A stretch of 64,000 nucleotides of DNA, from positions 100,681,638 to 100,745,637 of the forward strand of contig OY986437.1 in assembly GCA_963920525.1 (NCBI GenBank). Reading direction: 5' to 3'. The DNA comes from Dichetophora obliterata (lineage: Eukaryota > Arthropoda > Insecta > Diptera > Sciomyzidae). Under the pieces are notes generated by a model. That model was given only the letters and a program-made list of their open reading frames with translations, had not been told where the DNA came from and made no database searches. Positions 46,276 to 57,070 of this stretch are shown here, piece by piece (within the stretch, counting starts at the first letter, position 1; each line of letters opens with the position of its first letter). Both the position numbers and the translations under genes were made by a program.

Positions 46276-48091
46276 ATACCATAAAAATGGTATCTCTTGA
46301 AAAATGAGATGAATACTATTTTTTCATAACTAACGCCTTAAAGAAAATTATTGAGTGTTTTCTTAAAATGACCACTTTAATTTCAATATAAACCAAATAT
46401 AAAATGTCCAAAAAATTTTCTACAATTCATAAAGTAAGTTTATTTTGAAACCTTAATTTAAAGTAAATAAGAGGTAACTAATTGGATAAACTAATTTTTT
46501 TTTAATTTAGCAAACTTTAGCAAACTAATTTTTTTTAATCTATATTAAAAACGGCGAACATATTTTTTATCATACTGCCAATGAACTGGATGCAATAACT
46601 TTTTTTTAATGTTTTTTTATTAAGTCAATAATATATTGATATGAAAAAAAACTAATACACGGAAAAAACTGTTTGTTAAGCTTGTATTGTTGTTAAGCAA
46701 AACTTGCGCTTGAATCTCAGCCACTTCAAAATTATGCTAGATTTCAGCAAAAACTAATCAAAAATTGCTATTCAAGTTAATATTAATTTATTTTAAAGCA
46801 TTTTAATTTTACATCATACCTTTTACTAACAGCTTACTAATTTATTTGAATAGAAAGTTTTTTTAATTTTTTACAATATAAATTTTTGTTGTTAGTTTTG
46901 TTCAACATTTTGACGTTAATGTTTTATGTTTATAATAAAGTGAAATATTAATTAATATTTTTTAAATAGTTTTGGTTTTCATTCTTAAATAAATGTTTAA
47001 ATTTTCCAAAATATAAGCAATCATAACTTTTTTATTAAATCAAATTATTATATATTTAATTTATATATGTTTAAATTTAACAAATATCTTTAATAAGAGA
47101 CCGCAAAAGATTAATTTTTTTATTAAAAAAATAATCATACCATAAGCGTTATTTTCTAATATAATTTTTTTTTCGATCTGGTTTAATCAGGAGTGGTTTT
47201 TTTTTAATCATAAAATTTACTAGTGTTTCCTCTTTTTAGAGGAAACACTTAAATGGCATATAAAATGGCATTTCAGAATTCGGCTTTTTATTCCAGTTAA
47301 TGTTGAATTTTTTCCCCATATATTCTACTATGTTCATTACAACTGTTTTGTGACTCTTGTCTGCATTATTAATTATGGTTTCGACTTTGTTCTGTCCTAT
47401 AAACGTTCGAGTGTTTTGCATATTGTAAGTATGAATAAGAATTAAGTTTAAATTTCTATTTAAAAAAAAAAAAAATAAAATGCAATTGTTTTTGCTAAAA
47501 CGCAGAAATTAAGAGAAATAGTTTTTTAACGGTCCCTGCTTTTAATATAGCAAAAAGTCATTATTTTTAAATTTTGGCATTTCGGGATCCTGAAAAATAA
47601 ATCCCGATAAAGTTAATCAAATTAAATTTAAGTTGTATATAAAAAAACATATAAAACACATAAAGCATATGGCATAAAATCACATTTAAGAAAGTTATGA
47701 GCAACTGAATTCTAAACAAAATGTTAAATACAAATTTGATATTAAATATTGGGAATATTAAATAAATTTTTTAAATTATTTTATGATATAATTTTTTTTT
47801 CATGATGAAGTTTTCTATTGACTTGGTTTTTGATCTTGCCATTTTATTTGATTACTAAATGCAAACACAAGTTACCTTTACTCTTTTATATCAAATTACC
47901 ACACATAAAAAAATTTAGCTTTTAGTGCGGAACGATTAAAAAAGGCTTTTTGTGTCATTGGTTTGAAGGCCATGTAGCTTCTTTTTCAAGATGCTATTTA
48001 CTTTGGAGATCCGATAAGAGATAAATAAAATATAGAGCAAGACGTAATGACACGTATTTTCAAGTTTTCCTTTTCTTCCGAAGGGAGGAGC
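46276..48091. other. Very AT-rich non-coding stretch
   Basis: No recognisable feature. The minus ORF at 47236-47421 is anonymous. GC content is low, with long T and A runs. Confidence 0.5.
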
Positions 48092-48162
48092 GGTGTTAGT
48101 GTTAATGTTAGTGTTAGTTTTTAATGTTAATGTTTGTGCTAGTGTTAGTGTTATTGTTATAA

Positions 48163-50796
48163 TTATGGTTATGGTTATGGTTATGGTTATGGTTATGGTT
48201 ATGGTTATGGTTATGGTTATGGTTATGGTTATGGTTATGGTTATGGTTATGGTTATGGTTATGGTTATGGTTATGGTTATGGTTATGGTTATGGTTATGG
48301 TTATGGTTATGGTTATGGTTATGGTTATGGTTATGGTTATGGTTATGGTTATGGTTATGGTTATGGTTATGGTTATGGTTATGGTTATGGTTATGGTTAT
48401 GGTTATGGTTATGGTTATGGTTATGGTTATGGTTATGGTTATGGTTATGGTTATGGTTATGGTTATGGTTATGGTTATGGTTATGGTTATGGTTATGGTT
48501 ATGGTTATGGTTATGGTTATGGTTATGGTTATGGTTATGGTTATGGTTATGGTTATGGTTATGGTTATGGTTATGGTTATGGTTATGGTTATGGTTATGG
48601 TTATGGTTATGGTTATGGTTATGGTTATGGTTATGGTTATGGTTATGGTTATGGTTATGGTTATGGTTATGGTTATGGTTATGGTTATGGTTATGGTTAT
48701 GGTTATGGTTATGGTTATGGTTATGGTTATGGTTATGGTTATGGTTATGGTTATGGTTATGGTTATGGTTATGGTTATGGTTATGGTTATGGTTATGGTT
48801 ATGGTTATGGTTATGGTTATGGTTATGGTTATGGTTATGGTTATGGTTATGGTTATGGTTATGGTTATGGTTATGGTTATGGTTATGGTTATGGTTATGG
48901 TTATGGTTATGGTTATGGTTATGGTTATGGTTATGGTTATGGTTATGGTTATGGTTATGGTTATGGTTATGGTTATGGTTATGGTTATGGTTATGGTTAT
49001 GGTTATGGTTATGGTTATGGTTATGGTTATGGTTATGGTTATGGTTATGGTTATGGTTATGGTTATGGTTATGGTTATGGTTATGGTTATGGTTATGGTT
49101 ATGGTTATGGTTATGGTTATGGTTATGGTTATGGTTATGGTTATGGTTATGGTTATGGTTATGGTTATGGTTATGGTTATGGTTATGGTTATGGTTATGG
49201 TTATGGTTATGGTTATGGTTATGGTTATGGTTATGGTTATGGTTATGGTTATGGTTATGGTTATGGTTATGGTTATGGTTATGGTTATGGTTATGGTTAT
49301 GGTTATGGTTATGGTTATGGTTATGGTTATGGTTATGGTTATGGTTATGGTTATGGTTATGGTTATGGTTATGGTTATGGTTATGGTTATGGTTATGGTT
49401 ATGGTTATGGTTATGGTTATGGTTATGGTTATGGTTATGGTTATGGTTATGGTTATGGTTATGGTTATGGTTATGGTTATGGTTATGGTTATGGTTATGG
49501 TTATGGTTATGGTTATGGTTATGGTTATGGTTATGGTTATGGTTATGGTTATGGTTATGGTTATGGTTATGGTTATGGTTATGGTTATGGTTATGGTTAT
49601 GGTTATGGTTATGGTTATGGTTATGGTTATGGTTATGGTTATGGTTATGGTTATGGTTATGGTTATGGTTATGGTTATGGTTATGGTTATGGTTATGGTT
49701 ATGGTTATGGTTATGGTTATGGTTATGGTTATGGTTATGGTTATGGTTATGGTTATGGTTATGGTTATGGTTATGGTTATGGTTATGGTTATGGTTATGG
49801 TTATGGTTATGGTTATGGTTATGGTTATGGTTATGGTTATGGTTATGGTTATGGTTATGGTTATGGTTATGGTTATGGTTATGGTTATGGTTATGGTTAT
49901 GGTTATGGTTATGGTTATGGTTATGGTTATGGTTATGGTTATGGTTATGGTTATGGTTATGGTTATGGTTATGGTTATGGTTATGGTTATGGTTATGGTT
50001 ATGGTTATGGTTATGGTTATGGTTATGGTTATGGTTATGGTTATGGTTATGGTTATGGTTATGGTTATGGTTATGGTTATGGTTATGGTTATGGTTATGG
50101 TTATGGTTATGGTTATGGTTATGGTTATGGTTATGGTTATGGTTATGGTTATGGTTATGGTTATGGTTATGGTTATGGTTATGGTTATGGTTATGGTTAT
50201 GGTTATGGTTATGGTTATGGTTATGGTTATGGTTATGGTTATGGTTATGGTTATGGTTATGGTTATGGTTATGGTTATGGTTATGGTTATGGTTATGGTT
50301 ATGGTTATGGTTATGGTTATGGTTATGGTTATGGTTATGGTTATGGTTATGGTTATGGTTATGGTTATGGTTATGGTTATGGTTATGGTTATGGTTATGG
50401 TTATGGTTATGGTTATGGTTATGGTTATGGTTATGGTTATGGTTATGGTTATGGTTATGGTTATGGTTATGGTTATGATTATGGTTATGGTTATGGTTAT
50501 GGTTATGGTTATGGTTATGGTTATGGTTATGGTTATGGTTATGGTTATGGTTATGGTTATGGTTATGGTTATGGTTATGGTTATGGTTATGGTTATGGTT
50601 ATGGTTATGGTTATGGTTATGGTTATGGTTATGGTTATGGTTATGGTTATGGTTATGGTTATGGTTATGGTTATGGTTATGGTTATGGTTATGGTTATGG
50701 TTATGGTTATGGTTATGGTTATGGTTATGGTTATGGTTATGGTTATGGTTATGGTTATGGTTATGGTTATGGTTATGGTTATGGTTATGGTTATGG
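48163..50796. repeat. (TTATGG)439 block
   Basis: 2,634 bp with a single visible change, TTATGA at about 50473-50478. The plus strand has no C. Confidence 0.97.
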
Positions 50797-50880
50797 TTAT
50801 TGTTACGGTTATGGTTATGGTTACGGTTACGGTTATTGTTACGGTTACGGTTACGGTTATTGTTACGGTTACGGTTACGG
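50797..50880. repeat. 84-bp junction with 24-bp higher-order units
   Basis: Fourteen hexamers: TTATTG, TTACGG, TTATGG, TTATGG, TTACGG, TTACGG, and then twice the four-hexamer unit TTATTG plus three TTACGG. TTACGG appears nowhere else in the window's arrays. The two identical 24-bp units show a small higher-order repeat between the two homogeneous blocks. Confidence 0.95.
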
Positions 50881-52902
50881 TTATTGTTATTGTTATTGTT
50901 ATTGTTATTGTTATTGTTATTGTTATTGTTATTGTTATTGTTATTGTTATTGTTATTGTTATTGTTATTGTTATTGTTATTGTTATTGTTATTGTTATTG
51001 TTATTGTTATTGTTATTGTTATTGTTATTGTTATTGTTATTGTTATTGTTATTGTTATTGTTATTGTTATTGTTATTGTTATTGTTATTGTTATTGTTAT
51101 TGTTATTGTTATTGTTATTGTTATTGTTATTGTTATTGTTATTGTTATTGTTATTGTTATTGTTATTGTTATTGTTATTGTTATTGTTATTGTTATTGTT
51201 ATTGTTATTGTTATTGTTATTGTTATTGTTATTGTTATTGTTATTGTTATTGTTATTGTTATTGTTATTGTTATTGTTATTGTTATTGTTATTGTTATTG
51301 TTATTGTTATTGTTATTGTTATTGTTATTGTTATTGTTATTGTTATTGTTATTGTTATTGTTATTGTTATTGTTATTGTTATTGTTATTGTTATTGTTAT
51401 TGTTATTGTTATTGTTATTGTTATTGTTATTGTTATTGTTATTGTTATTGTTATTGTTATTGTTATTGTTATTGTTATTGTTATTGTTATTGTTATTGTT
51501 ATTGTTATTGTTATTGTTATTGTTATTGTTATTGTTATTGTTATTGTTATTGTTATTGTTATTGTTATTGTTATTGTTATTGTTATTGTTATTGTTATTG
51601 TTATTGTTATTGTTATTGTTATTGTTATTGTTATTGTTATTGTTATTGTTATTGTTATTGTTATTGTTATTGTTATTGTTATTGTTATTGTTATTGTTAT
51701 TGTTATTGTTATTGTTATTGTTATTGTTATTGTTATTGTTATTGTTATTGTTATTGTTATTGTTATTGTTATTGTTATTGTTATTGTTATTGTTATTGTT
51801 ATTGTTATTGTTATTGTTATTGTTATTGTTATTGTTATTGTTATTGTTATTGTTATTGTTATTGTTATTGTTATTGTTATTGTTATTGTTATTGTTATTG
51901 TTATTGTTATTGTTATTGTTATTGTTATTGTTATTGTTATTGTTATTGTTATTGTTATTGTTATTGTTATTGTTATTGTTATTGTTATTGTTATTGTTAT
52001 TGTTATTGTTATTGTTATTGTTATTGTTATTGTTATTGTTATTGTTATTGTTATTGTTATTGTTATTGTTATTGTTATTGTTATTGTTATTGTTATTGTT
52101 ATTGTTATTGTTATTGTTATTGTTATTGTTATTGTTATTGTTATTGTTATTGTTATTGTTATTGTTATTGTTATTGTTATTGTTATTGTTATTGTTATTG
52201 TTATTGTTATTGTTATTGTTATTGTTATTGTTATTGTTATTGTTATTGTTATTGTTATTGTTATTGTTATTGTTATTGTTATTGTTATTGTTATTGTTAT
52301 TGTTATTGTTATTGTTATTGTTATTGTTATTGTTATTGTTATTGTTATTGTTATTGTTATTGTTATTGTTATTGTTATTGTTATTGTTATTGTTATTGTT
52401 ATTGTTATTGTTATTGTTATTGTTATTGTTATTGTTATTGTTATTGTTATTGTTATTGTTATTGTTATTGTTATTGTTATTGTTATTGTTATTGTTATTG
52501 TTATTGTTATTGTTATTGTTATTGTTATTGTTATTGTTATTGTTATTGTTATTGTTATTGTTATTGTTATTGTTATTGTTATTGTTATTGTTATTGTTAT
52601 TGTTATTGTTATTGTTATTGTTATTGTTATTGTTATTGTTATTGTTATTGTTATTGTTATTGTTATTGTTATTGTTATTGTTATTGTTATTGTTATTGTT
52701 ATTGTTATTGTTATTGTTATTGTTATTGTTATTGTTATTGTTATTGTTATTGTTATTGTTATTGTTATTGTTATTGTTATTGTTATTGTTATTGTTATTG
52801 TTATTGTTATTGTTATTGTTATTGTTATTGTTATTGTTATTGTTATTGTTATTGTTATTGTTATTGTTATTGTTATTGTTATTGTTATTGTTATTGTTAT
52901 TG
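50881..52902. repeat. (TTATTG)337 block
   Basis: 2,022 bp with no visible change. It differs from the left block at one base per unit and is in the same register. Confidence 0.97.
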
Positions 52903-52946
52903 TTGTTTTGTTATTGTTATTGCTATTGCATTTGTTATTGTTATTG

Positions 52947-54797
52947 TTAACAGAATTTTTTAATTTTTTGCGATTTATTATAAAGGCAATAAGCTTTAAA
53001 ACTTTGTGCATAGAGCATATAAATCTAAAACTAAAAACTATGCTAAAAGACGCTTCGAAAGGATTAAACATTTTATTTGCATACTTTAAGGCAACGATAA
53101 TTCATAATCCATAATTGCCTGGATGTCAATTATGCAATCTATATCTTTGTTTACTTTAAAAATTTAAAGCTTACACCATGCAACAAAGCCAAAAATAAAC
53201 ACGTACTTATTTGTGTTGCCGCTAAAAGTTAAACAGAAAAAAATAAGCAAAAATTTCAAAACATGCATGCATTACTTGCCGGTTTAATGGAGTCAATGCA
53301 GCAGCATCCGGTTTAAGGTTTTTATTTTCATTTCCTGATATTTAAGCAAACAAAAATTTGTCAATGTTTTGTCTAGCTGTTGGTTGATATTATTTTTGTC
53401 ATGTTGTTGTTGTTTTAATATTGTTTATTTTAATGCTCTTGTTGTTTGTTCAAATAATTGTTTTTGTAGTTGTTATTGTTGTCAAATGCAGCAGCAGCAA
53501 TAGCAACATTGTGACTAAGTTGGCAACAGCAACAACATCAGCTCATTATCGCAAAGAATAGCAGAAAATGCAAAAAGTTGTTTGTTTATTTTTGCTGTTC
53601 TTTGTTCTAAAAATTGAATGACTTGCATTGTTATTGTTTAAGAAAATGTTGTTGTTTTTGTAGTGGTGTCATTGTCGTTGATGTCGTTGTTGGTTTTTGT
53701 TGTCTCACAACTAATTTAATTTCTTTAGCTTTCTCATTTTCACTAAATTCTAAATAGTTAGCAAAATAAACTGTGTAAAAATCTGTTGTAAAGATTTTGC
53801 GCGCAAAAAGTTCAAAATTAATAAAGTTTATTTGTTGTGGGTTTGACAAGATAAAAACAAACTAAGTTTTGGCTTTCTCTTCCACGAACTCAAGTTCTTC
53901 AAATGCCATGATAACTGTCATTGTTGAGTATTACGATAAAATAACTTGAAAAAAAAAAACAGTTGAGAGAAATATTCTAAGTTGCGTCAAGAATTCAATA
54001 ACTAAAACTTTAATTTTTGCAAGAAGTTTAAAAGAATTTATGTATAATAAAAACTATAAGTGGAACCCGATGTGCAAAAACTATTTTTAAAAAAATTTAA
54101 AGTAGCAAAACAATCCAACAAATAAGTTGCAGTTACTAGCTACAAATGATATTGTTGTCGATAAGCAATGCTTTTAAACATTTTCATGGTAGTAAGCATA
54201 AAAACCAGCAACGCAATGCATGGATAGTTTTTTTTTAATTTAACAAAAAGTCAGCAGCTGCTTTAAGCAATGTGTTGCCATTTTATTTTTTTCCCACAAT
54301 TTATACACACTTCCGTTGCAATTTCTCTTTTCATTTCCGTTAGTACACAAAAAACGATTCTGAGTTGTCGTTGTTGTTATTGCTGTTGTTGCTATGGATT
54401 TCAAACGAATTGCAGTGAGTTTTTCTATTAGTTTTGGTGAGTTTGCAAAATAATGAAGATTAGTTTACAGATACGCAGGTAAATGCATAGCACAAGAGAT
54501 GCAATACTATATGTATTTCTTTCTTATTCAATACAGTTTTGAAAATTGAGTGTTTCTCTCTCTCTTTGGACAGAAACGGAATTCTCGATTGCATTAAGAG
54601 AGCCATTCCGATCTTTAAAAAAGAATTAATAATCATTAGCATTTACATATACAGCTACGTGCAGCTTATTGGGCAGTAGTGGTTTTTAGTAGCAATACTT
54701 TTTAGAAAATGCAACTCTGGTACTTTCAAAAACGCCACATAGGCTTCACTTTTTTTACCGTTATTCTTAACAGTGAAGCAATTTGAAATTTTGTTCG
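52947..54797. other. Non-coding region with triplet runs
   Basis: TTG/CAA and CAG/CAA-rich runs near 53403-53550, 53640-53700 and 54367-54395 are typical fly intron or intergenic microsatellites. The minus ORF at 53631-53849 owes part of its length to these. No gene is supported. Confidence 0.5.
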
Positions 54798-56221
54798 TGC
54801 AACAAATTAGGGACAGTGACAAAAAAAATGTTTAATATTCTTATAAAATAAAAAAAGGTGATTTTATATACACTTATAGTTACAAGTTATTTAAAGAGCT
54901 ATTTTTGGTAGTTCACAATGGACCAAAATTAAATCCTGTGACATCAGTACCCGAAAAATCGTTATTCAGATGCACCAAGATGGAAGCTTATGTCGACAAA
55001 TCGCAGCTGTCTTAAAAGTTTCTAAAACAATGGTAGACAATGCTCTTCAGTATTTATAAAAAATTCGACTGCAGAAAAGGTGCAAAGCAAACAAAGAAGC
55101 CACATTACTACTGCTCAAGAAGATACTCTCATTGTCCGGGAATCTAAAAAAAATCCGCATAAGCCTGCAAACGAAGTAAGTGGCCACATAGTGGCCATCT
55201 ATGGCGAAAATAAAGTAGCACCTTCCGTAGACACTATTAAGAGACGTTTGCGCAAAGCCGGACTTTTTGGAAGGATTTCACAGAAGAAGCCTCTATTATC
55301 TGAACGCAACCGTAATAAGAGGCTTGAGTTCGCTTAAAAGTATCGTCATTGGGGAACAAACAGGTGGAAGAGAGTTTTGTTTTCAGATTAAACTTAAATA
55401 AATAAAGTGTCACCCTATGGAAAAAATATTTCCGCCGCCCAAGGTCAAAGGAGTTCGACCCAAAGTACACCCGAGCTACACTGAAGCATGGAGGAGGAAG
55501 CATTATACTTTGGGTTGGTGTGTCATGGCGTGGTGTTGGCCCACTGCAAAAAATTGAGGGTCTAATGAATCAGTTCCAATATACTGAAATTCTGGACAAT
55601 GCTATGCTGCCTTATTCGGATGAATATATGCCCGTAACTTGCATATTTCAGCAGGATAATGACCCGAAGCACACCGCTCAGCAGGTTAAGCAGTGGTTTC
55701 CTATAATCAAGTTACTGTTTTGCACTGGCCATCTTGCAGTCCTGACCTCAATCCAATTGAAAACTTATGGCAGGTTTTAAAAAGTAAGTGAGGTTGCTCA
55801 GGATAGACAACTTTGATAAGCTGTACAATGAAACAAAAAAGTTTGGGAAGCGTTTCTTAACAGTTTTTGTGAAAATTTAGTGGAGTTTATGCCTCGCAAA
55901 TGTCAAGCAGAAATTCACAACAATGGTTTTGCTACAAAATATTGACAAAATATTTACAAAATATTTACAAGATAATAATAATATACTATGTAAAATAAAA
56001 AACTCAAGTGACCTTAATTATATTCAAGACTTATTTGATTATGTATACACAATTTTTTTCCAGATTTTCAAAAATACTGTTGAATAATTAAAAAACAGGG
56101 TTTTACATAAAGGTAATGGACCTATTTAATTTATATAAGACCAAAACTCAGTGTTTTTCTTAAACAAAATAACGAATTTCCTAAAGTTTCTATGTAAATA
56201 TAATGTCCCTAATTAGTTGCA
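54798..56221 (+). mobile_element. Tc1-like transposon, 1.42 kb, dead
   Basis: Inverted ends TGCAACAAATTAGGGACA (54798-54815) and TGTCCCTAATTAGTTGCA (56204-56221) flank one plus-strand transposase pseudogene. They agree at 17 of 18 bases. The ends contain or border TA, as Tc1/mariner elements require; the exact outer base is uncertain because the match could start further out. Confidence 0.85.
54918..55945 (+). pseudogene. Tc1-like transposase pseudogene
   Basis: The span from ATG to TGA is 1,028 bp, close to the usual 340-codon Tc1 transposase. The DNA-binding half is visible: RQIAAVLKVSKTMV (first helix-turn-helix, about 54995-55035), TAQEDTLIVRESKKNPHKPA (about 55105) and SVDTIKRRLRKAGLFGRI (about 55220). 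The catalytic half shows RVLFSD (first D) followed by a stop where E is expected, GGGSIILWVGVSWRGVG, IFQQDNDPKHTA (second D, about 55655) and, after a frameshift, [15 protein letters not shown] sequence with the final E (about 55735-55770). So the DD34E triad positions are still readable. Stops near 54930, 55055, 55335 and 55388 plus frameshifts inactivate it. It would have cut and pasted the element at TA sites. Confidence 0.88.
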
Positions 56222-56225
56222 TGGA

Positions 56226-57030
56226 GCTGTAAATGTTCGTAAATATGAATATGAATGTGAATATGAAAAGATTATGAATATGAATTTGAATTTGAATGTG
56301 AATATTATTTATATGAATGTGAATATGAATATGCAAACAAATATGCATAGGAATAGGAGTTTGAATATTAACACGAATAAAATTATGAATATGAGTATGA
56401 ATATAAATATAATTATGAAAATATATATAATTATCAATATGAATATGAATATGAATGTGTATATGAATATTAATGCGAATAAAAATATGAATACGAATAT
56501 TAATAAGAAATCGAATGTGTACATAAATAGGAATTTGAATATTAATATGAATATAATTACAAACATAAGTTCGTATATGAATATAATTATGAAAATGAAT
56601 TAACTATCAATATGAATATAAATATGAATATGAATATGAAAATGAATATGAACATGAATATGAATACGAATATGAATATGATTATGAAAATGAAGATGAA
56701 TATGATTACGAATATGAATGTGTATATTCTATAATTATGAAAATTAATTAATTATCAATATGAATATAAATATGAATATGAATATGAAAATTGATATGAA
56801 CACGAATATGAACATGAATATGAACATGAATACGAATACGAATATGATTATGAATATGAAGATGAATATGATTACGAATATGAATGTGTATATTATATTA
56901 TTATGAAAATGAATTAATTGTCAGTATGAATATAAACATGAATATGAATATGAAAATGAATATGAACATGAATATGAATATGAATATGAGTACGAATATG
57001 AATATGATTATGAATAAAAATATGAATATA
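56226..57030. repeat. Degenerate (AATATG)n array with higher-order structure
   Basis: About 800 bp of a 6-bp unit with many substitutions (AATGTG, AACATG, AATACG, GATTATG). A longer pattern is superimposed: ATTATGAAAATGAATTAA-like segments start near 56412, 56586, 56734 and 56900, that is, every 148-174 bp. Open frames with MNMN repeats are artefacts. Confidence 0.9.
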
Positions 57031-57070
57031 TATGTTGACTATTATAAAAGACTTTTGCTATTCGTCTAAC

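Larger units (their letters stand above)
48092..52946. repeat. Hexamer satellite, whole array in one 6-bp register
   Basis: About 4.86 kb based on TTAtgg/TTAttg hexamers. The left edge is a variant zone in the same register: TTAGTG, TTAATG, TTAGTG, TTAGTT (one extra T), TTAATG, TTAATG, TTTGTG, CTAGTG, TTAGTG, TTATTG, TTATAA, then the main block. The right edge is TTGTTT plus two bases, then TTATTG, TTATTG, CTATTG, CATTTG, TTATTG, TTATTG, TTAACA. All frames on both strands stay open across the array; the long apparent proteins (IT or MV repeats) are artefacts. Confidence 0.97.

Noticed and set aside
48163..52902. Interstitial telomere
   Set aside because: The units are TTATGG and TTATTG, not TTAGG or TTAGGG, and true flies use retrotransposon or satellite telomeres; the window continues with ordinary sequence on both sides.
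47936..53114. Apparent proteins of 1,711 and 1,673 codons plus a 716-codon poly-Leu frame over the hexamer array
   Set aside because: They are translations of TTATGG/TTATTG repeats, open on both strands because the 6-bp unit contains no stop in those frames.
56217..57069. Met/Asn-rich ORFs
   Set aside because: Shadow of the AATATG array.
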